Below are positions 55,756-64,000 of a stretch of DNA of 64,000 bases, one piece after another. Made by a program: the position numbers and the translations under genes. This DNA is from Candidatus Scalindua sp. SCAELEC01. Its GTDB lineage: Bacteria; Planctomycetota; Brocadiia; Brocadiales; Scalinduaceae. The stretch lies in assembly GCA_004282745.1 (NCBI GenBank), contig SHMT01000019.1, forward strand, positions 28,373-92,372. The letters are read 5' to 3'. Numbering within the stretch: the stretch's first letter is position 1; every line of letters starts with the position of its first letter. The notes beneath the pieces were generated by a model, which did no database searches, was not told the DNA's origin, and worked only from the letters and a program-made list of their open reading frames with translations.

Positions 55756-56862
55756 CTATCTATTTCTTGCATAAAATGATTTAATACCCCTACAGACCGC
55801 AAGAACTTGATCCTTATTAAGCTCCGGATAAAGCGGGAGCGATAATATTTCGGCCATAACCCTGTTTGTAACGGGAAGGTCCGTACCCTTATAGTTGAGA
55901 AATTTATATGCCGTTTGTCTGAAAACCGGTTTGGGGTAATGAATTGCCGTTTCAATACCCTTATCATTCAAATATTTCTTAAGCCTATTCCTCGCTTTAC
56001 AGCGTATGACAAAAAGATGCCACACTCCGATACAATCTTTACCAGATACTGGTGGTAAAATAATAGGTAACCCCTGAAGTTCTTCCAGGTAGACCTTTGC
56101 CAAAGCAGCTCGTCTCTTGTTCCACAACGGCAACTTCGGTAGCCCCCAATTTAAAATCGCTGCCTGTATCTCATCTAAACGGCTGTTTACCCCTTCTCTG
56201 CTATTTTCGTATTTGGAAACCTCACCATAATTCCGTAACTGTCTTACCGTTTCCGCCAACCTTTTGTTATTTGTGACAACGGCCCCAGCATCACCAAATG
56301 CTCCCAGATTCTTGGTTGGGTAAAAGCTGAAGCAGCCGATGTCACCTATTGTTCCAACATTTTTATTTTTAAACATTGCACCTTGTGCTTGGGCGGCATC
56401 CTCAACTACTTTTAATGAGTGTTTTTTTGCGATCTTTTTGATTTTATCCATCTGAGATGGATAACCAAATAAATGAACAGGTAAAACAACCTTCGTTTTC
56501 TCAGTAATTCTTCTCTCAATTAATTCTGGATTCATAGTGAGGCATTGTTCTTCCACATCTACAAATACAGCCATAGCCCCAGTCATCCTGATTGCACTAA
56601 TTGTAGGAGTCGCGGTATTTGCAACCGTAATAACCTCGTCTCCGGTGGCAACTCCCAGTGCCTTTAAAGCCAAAAAGAGGGCGTCAGTTCCGGAATTAAC
56701 GCCAACCGAGTATTTAGCCCCAAGGTGTATCGCTAGCTCTTTTTCAAACTTTTCCAATTCCTGACCTAAAACAAACCAGCCGCGTTTGAGGACATCTCCA
56801 ATTGCTTTATCTATCTCTTTTTGATAGAGAAAATATCTCTCCCTTAAATTCAGAAAATGTAT
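55756..56862 (-). CDS. DegT/DnrJ-family dTDP-sugar aminotransferase
   Basis: About 368 residues from the [14 protein letters not shown] (the frame opens at 56895). PLP enzyme that converts a dTDP-keto-sugar to an amino sugar. [40 protein letters not shown], the PLP lysine in [16 protein letters not shown] and [12 protein letters not shown]. Closest in style to FdtB/QdtB 3-aminotransferases that use 3-keto-6-deoxy sugars, but the ketoisomerase (FdtA) is absent here. Paired with rfbB. Confidence 0.88.
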   Translation of the reverse strand: MHFLNLRERYFLYQKEIDKAIGDVLKRGWFVLGQELEKFEKELAIHLGAKYSVGVNSGTDALFLALKALGVATGDEVITVANTATPTISAIRMTGAMAVFVDVEEQCLTMNPELIERRITEKTKVVLPVHLFGYPSQMDKIKKIAKKHSLKVVEDAAQAQGAMFKNKNVGTIGDIGCFSFYPTKNLGAFGDAGAVVTNNKRLAETVRQLRNYGEVSKYENSREGVNSRLDEIQAAILNWGLPKLPLWNKRRAALAKVYLEELQGLPIILPPVSGKDCIGVWHLFVIRCKARNRLKKYLNDKGIETAIHYPKPVFRQTAYKFLNYKGTDLPVTNRVMAEILSLPLYPELNKDQVLAVCRGIKSFYARNR

Positions 56863-57139
56863 CATGTTGTTGTGTATTATTCGAGTTAAAAACATCCAAT
56901 ATAGCTAGGAGGGATTTTACCATAAAAATTTTCCTAATTCAATGAAACTCAAGGTGACGACAAATTAACCAGTGAATAAAAAGCAAATGGCTGATACTTA
57001 GAGGATACTATGGCGATCTTCATAGTATGGGGAAAAAAGCTTTTCGCATGATGGATTGATTAACGAAATCGTCTAAAGAATATTATCCCTTTGACGAAAA
57101 TACATTTATAACATCTTATTTTTATCAAACAATTTAGAA

Positions 57140-57245
57140 CCCTGAAAAAGGCAAACCGCTTGAAATGGCGGGACGCAAAATTATTGACCTAAATCCTGTT
57201 TCCCAGGACATGGTTGCAATACTGCCAGGCAAATACAGTACTTTT
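57140..57245 (+). ncRNA. c-di-GMP-I (GEMM) riboswitch
   Basis: AAAGGCAAACC at 57147-57157, then a 5-bp stem CCGCT/GGCGG capped by a GAAA tetraloop, then GGGACGCAAAA, the GEMM-I core. It is followed by CCTAAA-TCCTG / CAGGA-CATGG (57188-57213), matching the classical 11-nt tetraloop receptor in P3. GCCAGGC closes the element. TACTG / CAGTA (57220-57240) may form the switching hairpin. It lies 43 bases before the start of the secreted protein gene at 57288. Confidence 0.85.
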
Positions 57246-57287
57246 GTGGGCTGTGTTATGCACGGCTTTCATAAGGAGATTACTGTA

Positions 57288-59600
57288 ATGTCGACAAATC
57301 ATACTTCCCCACAATCTAAAAGAGCGTACTTTTCCTATTTTACCCCGACAAACTATACATTTCTTTTACTATTAAGTTTAATAATTTTATTCTATACATC
57401 AAATGTTTCCTCTGTTCAATCTGCCGAGATGGCAAGTCCGATACCCAGCTCTACATTAACAACATCTAGTGTTACCTTTCAATGGAATGCCGGTACCAAA
57501 GAAAACCTCTACCGTTTGCATGTTGGATCAACAGGACCGGGTAGTAGAAACATTCTAAAACGAAACAACCTCACAGCAACATCCTATTCCGTAACAGGAA
57601 TACCCACAAATACTAATACCGTTTATGTTCGATTATGGTATAGGATCGGTGCTAATTGGTCCAGAAAAGATTACGCCTACCAGACAAAAACAGAGACACC
57701 CGAGATTATAAGTCCGATACCCGGCTCAACATTAACAACATCTAGTGCTACCTTTCAATGGAGTGCCGGAACCGAAGAGGACCTCTACCGTTTGCATGTT
57801 GGATCAACAGGCCCGGGTAGTAAAGACATTTTAAAACAAAACAACCTCACAACAACATCCTATACCGCAACAGGAATACCCACAAAAGGTGATACTGTTT
57901 ATGTACGATTATGGTATAGAATCGGTGCTAAATGGTCCACACATGACTACACTTTTATATCTGTGACAGATAACTTCCCTCCTAAACTTAATCCTATTGG
58001 AGATAGTGAAATTAATGAGGGGCAGTCATTGAACTTTACTGTCACTGCTCACGATCCTGACGGAGACACCCTGAGCTACACCGCAAGCAACCTCCCTTCC
58101 GGAGCAACCTTTAATGAAAGTACCGGTGGTTTCTCCTGGACACCAACACTCGAACAATCAGGAACATACCAGAATATAACCTTTCAGGTAAGCGATGGTA
58201 CCGATACCGATTCTGAAAGTATCACAATAACGGTAGTCAATTTCGCTCCAAAACCAATACTTGATCCAATAGAAGACTTTACGGTAAAAGAAGGTGAAAC
58301 GGTCACACTAAATCCAACCGCTTCTGACCCAGAGGGGGCGCCTTTGACATTTAGCTATTCAGGATGGATGACATCAAACCCCTATACTACAACTTATGAC
58401 GATGCCGGTACACATACGGTCACGGTTACCGTCAGTAACGGATCATCATCCGTTTCTCAACTTGTTACTATAACTGTCACAGACGTTAATCGTCAACCAG
58501 TACTTGATCCTATAGCGGACATTATTGTGAATGAAGGTGAAACGGTAACATTAAATCCTACTGCCTCTGATCCGGATGGAGACACATTGACATTTACCTA
58601 TTCCGGATGGATGAACACAAACTCCTATGCTACATCCTATGAAGATGCCGGTGTTCACCCGGTGACAGTGACGGTTAGCGATGGCAAATTGTCCGTTTCC
58701 CAGGATGTTACGATAACAGTTTTTAACAATAATAATCCACCAAAACTTGATCCAATAGCAGACATTACGGTGAATGCAGGTGATACCGTTACGCTGAACC
58801 CAACAGCCACAGATCTGGATGATGATGCTCTGACATTTAGCTATTCAGGATGGATGAGTACAAACAGCAAAACTACGACAAATGATGATGTAGGTACTCA
58901 GACGGTGACAGTGACGGTTAGTGACGGTGAATTGACCGATTCCCAACCGGTTTCCATAACAGTAATTGAAAAAGAAGGCACACTTGAATTAACCTTTGAA
59001 TGGGAACCTAACGCTGAAAGTGAGCTTGCTGGTTATAAGATATACTATGGAAAATCAAGTCGTAATTATAATTCTCAAGTAGATGTCGGCAACACGACAA
59101 GCCATACCCTCACAGACCTTGTAAGTGGTGAAACATATTACATAGCAGCAACTGCATACGATTTCTCAAAAAATGAAAGCGATTACTCTCAGGAAGTGGT
59201 CTATACCGCACTACCCGCAAATGGGATTATTGATAATAATGACCCAGGGACATCGTGTAGTGGTATCTGGAAAGTATCCGCTGCTCCAAATTCCTATGGT
59301 TCAGATTCTCTCTGGAGCGAGTCTGAGGAAGGTGACACGTATGCTTTTAAAGTATTTGAGGTTAACGACACTTGTGAGGTAATGTTGTGGTGGACGGTAA
59401 AGGCTAGTAGATGCAACAGTGTCCCCGTAGACATCTATGATGGGGATTTACTGCTGAACACAGTATATGTGGACCAGCTGGAAAATGGTGGGCAGTGGAA
59501 TTCTCTGGGTACGTATGATTTTAGTGGTTTAGCCAGGGTAGTGATCAAATCGCAAGGAAGTTGTTCGACAAATGCGGATGCGATAAAATTTTCTAATTGA
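57288..59600 (+). CDS. Secreted Ig/cadherin-like, FN3 and golvesin-like domain protein
   Basis: About 770 residues from the ATG after AAGGAG; the earlier ATG at 57165 lies inside the riboswitch and is rejected. Signal/hydrophobic segment about 22-48 (LLLLSLIILFY), then two copies of the YRLHVGSTGPGS module, one cadherin-like domain (HDPDGDTLSYTASNLP), three PKD/Ig-like repeats (DPIADI.VNEGETVTLNPTA), an FN3 domain (LAGYKIYYGKSSRNYN) and a C-terminal golvesin-like carbohydrate-binding domain (GIIDNNDPGTSCSG, ADAIKFSN). No enzyme active site seen. Likely a secreted matrix or adhesion protein under c-di-GMP control. Confidence 0.82.
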   Translation: MSTNHTSPQSKRAYFSYFTPTNYTFLLLLSLIILFYTSNVSSVQSAEMASPIPSSTLTTSSVTFQWNAGTKENLYRLHVGSTGPGSRNILKRNNLTATSYSVTGIPTNTNTVYVRLWYRIGANWSRKDYAYQTKTETPEIISPIPGSTLTTSSATFQWSAGTEEDLYRLHVGSTGPGSKDILKQNNLTTTSYTATGIPTKGDTVYVRLWYRIGAKWSTHDYTFISVTDNFPPKLNPIGDSEINEGQSLNFTVTAHDPDGDTLSYTASNLPSGATFNESTGGFSWTPTLEQSGTYQNITFQVSDGTDTDSESITITVVNFAPKPILDPIEDFTVKEGETVTLNPTASDPEGAPLTFSYSGWMTSNPYTTTYDDAGTHTVTVTVSNGSSSVSQLVTITVTDVNRQPVLDPIADIIVNEGETVTLNPTASDPDGDTLTFTYSGWMNTNSYATSYEDAGVHPVTVTVSDGKLSVSQDVTITVFNNNNPPKLDPIADITVNAGDTVTLNPTATDLDDDALTFSYSGWMSTNSKTTTNDDVGTQTVTVTVSDGELTDSQPVSITVIEKEGTLELTFEWEPNAESELAGYKIYYGKSSRNYNSQVDVGNTTSHTLTDLVSGETYYIAATAYDFSKNESDYSQEVVYTALPANGIIDNNDPGTSCSGIWKVSAAPNSYGSDSLWSESEEGDTYAFKVFEVNDTCEVMLWWTVKASRCNSVPVDIYDGDLLLNTVYVDQLENGGQWNSLGTYDFSGLARVVIKSQGSCSTNADAIKFSN

Positions 59601-59618
59601 TATAGACCACCTACGTTT

Positions 59619-59654
59619 GCTAGCAAGACACTTAATGAGTGGTGCCTTGCTAGC
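59619..59654 (+). terminator. Stem-loop after the secreted protein gene
   Basis: Perfect GCTAGCAAG / CTTGCTAGC stem with inner CACT/AGTG pairs, 18 bases after the stop. No T-run follows. Confidence 0.5.
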
Positions 59655-59841
59655 AAATACGACAAACTCGAAGGAGTTAACAATAAAATTTAAGTCATTA
59701 AAAGAAAGGCGTAGGGTTCCTTGGATGAACGATCCATTACTTTTAAGGACAATACTGATTAAGTTCAGCACAAGTTTTGGCATGCGCTAACGCACACATA
59801 ACGTGATTTAGAAATTACTATGGTGTAAAGAAAAGTGTTGT

Positions 59842-61722
59842 CTAACGAGCTTCATAAGCACCTATATTATAGCGAGAATCTTTGGGCCTTGCCGTTGTTT
59901 TTCGATAGTCATAAATCAATTTCCCACCAGGAAGTCCAGGTACAACTGGTGCTTTACCTTCATCTATAGCTGGTGAGCCAATTTGTAATTTATAGCCAGT
60001 ATCTAAAGCTGATGGCATATTCTTACTTACAAATATTTTTTTTGCATCTTGGCCAACTTTATTATTTGAAATTGATACACCAGAGTTACACACATGCTTA
60101 CGAGTCTTGTCATGTTCTGCAAAAACATTGTTAGCATTTGTTAAATTATTATTAATAAAAAGATTATCTTCACATCCGACACCCTCACTATAAATATTAA
60201 TAGCGCCTCCTGAGTTCTCTTTACCGGTCGGCACTATAATAATATTATTTTCAATCCATACAGAACTAGCTCGAACAAGAATGCCACCAAATTTACCACC
60301 TCTGTAATCATGATTATCAGCAATAATTGTATTGTTTGCTATATAATGATAAAAGTCATTCAAATCTCTATTATGGCCAGATAAATGAATTGACCAACCG
60401 GATTTATTGTTATAAAAAATATTATTTATAACCGTTTGGTGGTGACCTCTTAAATATAAAGCATGATCAAAAGAATATGGCCCACCAGATTCTAGCGACT
60501 TACCGATATTATGAATAATGTTGCTGTCAATAGTAACATGTTGAGTCGCATCTGCTTTGCTGGTTCCTTTGTATGTAGCAATACCCGATGAACCTGCAAT
60601 ATGGTGTATATTGTTACCATAAATATATATATTTGATATATTTGCTTGATTGAGAGAAATCCCACTAGCTTTATAATTTTTTATCTCGAAATTTTCTAAA
60701 CGTACATAAGCGGTATTCGGTTGAAAATTAACACCTTTTATTATTTTATGGTTTTTTCCATCGAGAACGGCCCCCCATTTATTTTCTGATTTAATTGTAA
60801 TCCAGTCTTTAGCCGTTCCTCTTACGCCAATATTTATCGTTTTAGTAGGACTACCATTTGGATCACTATAGTTACCATTCTTTACGATAAGTGTATCTCC
60901 AGGACTTAATGAAAAATTACGATGTCCCATACCGTAATTAATAGTTTTCCAAGGGTTTTTATTGGTTCCATCACCAGTAATATCACTTCCATCATCATCT
61001 ACATAATAGGTTGACCCACCTGCAGACGTAGTATTAGGCTGATTGCCACCAACATGGGCCTGGTATACATAATCTGTATAATTCCAGTTGCTTCCAATAC
61101 GCCACCATAATCTGACATAAACAGTATCACCATTTGTGGGTATCCCTGTTACGGTAAGCGATGGCTTTGCGAAGCCGTTTTGTTTAATAATGTCTGTACT
61201 ACCCAACCCTCTTACTCCTACATGCAAACGGTACAGATCCTCTTGTCTTCCGGAATTCCATTGAAAGACAACGGTTGATTCCGTTAATGTAGAGCCCAAT
61301 GCCGGACTTTTCATCTCGGGGATATGTGATGAGTTGCTAGTTACCTGATTGCCATACTTCTGCGTATGGTAAACATAATCTGCATTATTCCAGTTGCTTC
61401 CAATACGCCACCATAATCTGACATAAACAGTATTCCCGTTTAGGGGTATTCCTGTTACGGTAAGCGATGTTTTCGATAAACCGTTTTGTTTAATAATATC
61501 AGTACTACCCAGTCCTTTTGTTCCTACATGAAACCGGTACAGATCTTCTTGGGTTCCGGTATTCCATGTGAAAGTAATAGTTGCTGTGGCTAATTCAGAA
61601 CTCGGCGCCGGACTTGTTATCGCTGGATCTGCTGCCCACACCAGGTTATCTGTTGATGATAACCAAAATGCTAATAGATAAATACCTGCTACGAATATCA
61701 GTCTTGTTAATTTTAATTTCAC
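59842..61722 (-). CDS. Secreted right-handed beta-helix protein with two surface modules
   Basis: 626 residues. Signal peptide 1-31 ending WAA (LLAFWLSSTDNLVWAA). Two YRFHVG/YRLHVG modules about 35-190, then TYYVDDDGSDITGDG and a long pectate-lyase-like beta-helix with stacked repeats (NNIHHIAGSSGIATYKG, DSNIIHNIG, NNIFYNNKSG, NNTIIADN, ENNIIIV), ending DYRKTTARPKDSRYNIGAYE, a common tail of such proteins. Possibly a polysaccharide lyase or epimerase; no catalytic residues can be fixed. Convergent with the preceding gene. Confidence 0.82.
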   Translation of the reverse strand: MKLKLTRLIFVAGIYLLAFWLSSTDNLVWAADPAITSPAPSSELATATITFTWNTGTQEDLYRFHVGTKGLGSTDIIKQNGLSKTSLTVTGIPLNGNTVYVRLWWRIGSNWNNADYVYHTQKYGNQVTSNSSHIPEMKSPALGSTLTESTVVFQWNSGRQEDLYRLHVGVRGLGSTDIIKQNGFAKPSLTVTGIPTNGDTVYVRLWWRIGSNWNYTDYVYQAHVGGNQPNTTSAGGSTYYVDDDGSDITGDGTNKNPWKTINYGMGHRNFSLSPGDTLIVKNGNYSDPNGSPTKTINIGVRGTAKDWITIKSENKWGAVLDGKNHKIIKGVNFQPNTAYVRLENFEIKNYKASGISLNQANISNIYIYGNNIHHIAGSSGIATYKGTSKADATQHVTIDSNIIHNIGKSLESGGPYSFDHALYLRGHHQTVINNIFYNNKSGWSIHLSGHNRDLNDFYHYIANNTIIADNHDYRGGKFGGILVRASSVWIENNIIIVPTGKENSGGAINIYSEGVGCEDNLFINNNLTNANNVFAEHDKTRKHVCNSGVSISNNKVGQDAKKIFVSKNMPSALDTGYKLQIGSPAIDEGKAPVVPGLPGGKLIYDYRKTTARPKDSRYNIGAYEAR

Positions 61723-61974
61723 TTATTTTCTCCTCCAATAAAACATTTTTTTAAAAATAGATTAAAGCACCGTAACTTATACAAAATAAATACAATAGGT
61801 AATGACGAGTACAACCTTTAAAGGGACACAAATAATTGATGTGAATTCTTCAGATATGCCTTTACTTTCAAAAGATTGTTATTTGCCCGCTTGTGGCGTT
61901 TCGAACGGGTAGGCCAGAACAGCAAGAAACATTGTTGCGATTCTTTATAGATTTTGGGAAAGAACTTCTATCTA

Positions 61975-62187
61975 AGGACCCAGGAAAGAATAACTTGTTG
62001 TTCTCGCTTGTCCGAATGGCTGGTAGGCCGGGCGGGCATCTCATTTTCAGGCCACCTTATGTCACTCTTCACTCGCAGTATCCTCGCTGTAGCTCAGGCT
62101 ACGCCTGCGGTCCTGCTCGATCAGATCGACCAAATCTGACCTAAAACTGAGCGCGATAAAATAACAAGTTATTCTTTCCTGAGCCCT
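61975..62187 (-). repeat. Family A repeat, copy A3
   Basis: Reverse orientation relative to A1. Starts AGGACCCAGGAAAGAATAAC and ends TTCTTTCCTGAGCCCT. Interior matches A1 closely, including the stretch from AGTATCCTCGCTGTAGC to CTGCGGTCC. Confidence 0.8.
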
Positions 62188-62784
62188 AAGGGTTTTTGTC
62201 GAATGTTCCAATCTTAAAGCTAAACGGATTAATAGTAATTTTTTAGTGTTATCGCGCAAGAATTATGCCAAACATAAGCAAAGAAGTTGCCTGTTGATTT
62301 CATGGTACTTACGTAAAATAAATACTTTGAAAACCTTTCTTGCCGAAGGGATTAACATACACCAGAATAAGAACAATACAATTTAACAAGTTTAAATATC
62401 TAAATGAATTGAACTTACGAGTGCAGGCTGTTTCACACACTGTTTCTAACTTTTATTAATAATAATTTAATGGTTCAATGCATCAGTGAGAATCCACTTA
62501 AGACTCGTTGGGCAGGTACGGACCATTTATTCAATAGTTTTATCAGCATAAGAATAGTCCGGTTTGAGATTGTTGAGACGTGACAATTTAAAATTTGAAA
62601 AGAAGCAAAGCAGCAAATGAGTTGAAAGAAATGTTTAATGCATAAGTGGTAATAAGAGAAGCACAGGAGGTTAAAGATGCAGACAATAATTGAACAAAGT
62701 TTAAGGCGTTAGTGTATACAATCAGGACCATACTTATCAATTGTGGTCAACACAATTTACGATGATTTAGGTTTTCTTTCGTAA
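62188..62784. other. Gene-free stretch
   Basis: No gene, RNA or clear repeat seen. Probably decayed sequence next to the mobile-element remnants. Confidence 0.5.
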
Positions 62785-63020
62785 TAAACCCACGCTAGAT
62801 ATTACTGCCAGAAAAAAGATAAAAGAATATTTAGAAAAACCTAAAATAAAGCTTGTGTTGACACCGTACACTATTCACCAAATTTGAACTTAATAGAAAT
62901 ACATTGTAAGTATATCCATAAAATAGTTCTCTATAATAAATACTATGAAACGTTTGACGGATTCAAAAAAAGTATATAGCAAGTTATCAAACGGATTAAA
63001 AGATACAAGGAAATTAAAAG
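62785..63020 (+). pseudogene. IS630-family transposase remnant
   Basis: Broken frames translate to ARKKIKEYLEKPKIKLV, then (after a frameshift) YSPNLNLIEIHCKYIHK and VLYNKYYETFDGFKKSI followed by a stop. YSPNLNLIE is the conserved end block of IS630 transposases holding the last acid of the DDE triad. Only the C-terminal part remains. Confidence 0.7.
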
Positions 63021-63155
63021 TAACCGCTTACTCGGCAGTAATTGTTGTTCAGAAATTGGACAAAGTGTATATACTGTATCCCATAAATTGAACCAGTAGT
63101 TAAACTACATTTTTGCTATAATCTTTTCGAAATTAGATAAACGAAAAGGAGCAAG

Positions 63156-63945
63156 AATGCGCAAAAGATATGGAAGTAAATTCAAGGCAAAAGTAGCCTT
63201 TGAGGCTATTAAAAACGAAAATACAATTACAACGCTATCGAACAAATTTGAGATATAGAGATCTTGTTCAAAAATGGAAGAAAATAGTTTTAGAGAGAGG
63301 GCCCCGAACTGTTTTCAGTAAAGAAAGGGAAAGGAGGTAAAGATAACGAGATAATAGTGGATGAGTTATATAAGCAAATAGGTAGGCTGAAAGTAGAAAA
63401 TGATTGGCTAAAAAAAAAAGCTTTAAATTTCACACCTACTCAAAAAAGAGAGTTAATAGAGTAGAATAGCCAGGAGATAAGTTTATCCAGGCAGTGTAAG
63501 CTATTGTCGCTCTCTAAAGGTGCACTATACTATGATTCAGTCAAGATGGATCAATATAGTGTATCAATAATGGAATTTATAGATCGCCAGTATATGAAAA
63601 CTCCTTTTTTTGGCAGCCGGAATATGTTAGTAGCGTTACGGAAGAGCGGATATATAGTAAACAGGAAAAGGGTGTAACGACTAATGAGGTTGATGGGGAT
63701 TAGTGCCATATACCCTAAGTGCAGTCTAAGTCAAAGAAATAAAGCCCATAAAAGATATCCATACCTGTTAAAAGGTGTCAAGATTGATACTCCCAATTTT
63801 GTGTGGAGTACTGACATTACCTACATTTAGTTAAGAGAGAGTTTTCTCTATCTTGTAGCAATAATCGATTGGTTGAGGTGGCCTGGTTTGTCAAGACCAT
63901 TTTTTGTTATTTTTTAGATGCATTACTTAATGATCAGTACGGGAC
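63156..63945 (+). pseudogene. IS3-family transposase remnant (OrfA and OrfB)
   Basis: OrfA begins MRKRYGSKFKAKVAFEA after AAAGGAG and stops early. Further on come ELYKQIGRLKVENDWLKKK, then OrfB pieces LSRQCKLLSLSKGALYYDS, TPFFGSRNMLVALRKSGY and FVWSTDITY (integrase DDE start) with several in-frame stops and shifts. The copy is inactive. It is cut off near 63945, before the rest of the catalytic domain. Confidence 0.85.
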
Positions 63946-63948
63946 AAA

Positions 63949-63996
63949 ATGTGTAACGGAAGGAGCCCGTAGGGCGACTGGAGTTACACATTTTTT
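63949..63996 (+). repeat. Inverted repeat at the end of the IS3 remnant
   Basis: ATGTGTAAC at 63949-63957 pairs with GTTACACAT at 63983-63991, with an inner CCC/GGG pair, followed by a T-run. It could be a terminator or the end of another element that interrupts the IS3 copy. Confidence 0.45.
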
Positions 63997-64000
63997 GAAT

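Noticed and set aside
57165..57287. Longer N terminus of the secreted protein starting at ATG 57165
   Set aside because: This stretch is the c-di-GMP riboswitch; a proper AAGGAG site precedes the ATG at 57288 and the signal peptide follows it.
1..64000. tRNA or rRNA genes
   Set aside because: No tRNA-like T-arm/anticodon layout or rRNA segment was recognised on either strand by eye; a tRNAscan run would settle it.

Overview
The window is a moderately AT-rich bacterial chromosome segment from a Gram-negative organism. It carries a complete lipid A aminoarabinose (arn) gene set, an ADP-heptose enzyme (HldE), a WaaP/Kdo-kinase-like protein, type II secretion inner-membrane genes and several large secreted multidomain proteins. 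A flavodiiron protein, a PEP-CTERM relic, an eIF-2B-like protein and the very high density of small non-autonomous repeats would fit an environmental planctomycete such as an anammox bacterium, but no marker gene here proves the taxon; that assignment is tentative.

Layout: 0.3-2.4 kb, an OmpR-type two-component system. 2.5-5.0 kb, a flavodiiron protein whose 3' end has been duplicated and split from itself by a DUF4160/DUF2442 cassette. 5.5-8.4 kb, cmoA, an isoprenylcysteine-methyltransferase-like protein and a CPBP (CAAX-type) protease. 8.6-20.0 kb, the arn locus: two ArnT paralogues, ArnB, a flippase-like membrane protein, ArnC, ArnA as two separate genes, and ArnD. 20-25.6 kb, MtfA-like peptidase, an eIF-2B-like protein overlapping an NhaD/ArsB-type antiporter, and divergent SorC-like and Lrp-like regulators. 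25.8-29.9 kb, a tandem WaaP-type kinase, a GT2 glycosyltransferase, agmatinase and a DUF5661 protein. 30.5-36.5 kb, a ~1980-residue secreted protein with 16 BNR-type repeats. 37-42.4 kb, a chimeric ORF, YggS and a SagB-type double nitroreductase. 42.8-45.2 kb, rpmE-prfA-prmC. 45.8-50.4 kb, an O-methyltransferase, hldE, cutA and bioF. 50.5-54.5 kb, gspL-gspM-gspC-gspF behind a near-consensus promoter. 54.6-56.9 kb, dTDP-sugar genes. 57.1-61.7 kb, a c-di-GMP-I riboswitch driving a secreted Ig/FN3 protein, and a convergent secreted beta-helix protein. 62.7-64 kb, decayed IS630 and IS3 copies.

Theme: the genes centre on the cell envelope and surface (lipid A charge modification, LPS core and O-antigen-type sugars, secretion, secreted adhesin-like proteins). 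Across the window lie three families of small non-coding repeats: A (~185-215 bp, inverted ends), B (~149 bp, eight copies) and C (~100-166 bp, two hairpins, four copies). These repeats sit in operon gaps, in a leader between promoter and gene, provide stop codons, and in one case (C2) lie in frame inside an arnT gene, adding 48 residues. A ~75-residue secreted module recurs in three different secreted proteins. The best candidates for new biology are the coding-sequence insertion of repeat C, the arn locus with a non-ArnE/F candidate flippase, and the c-di-GMP-controlled secreted protein.
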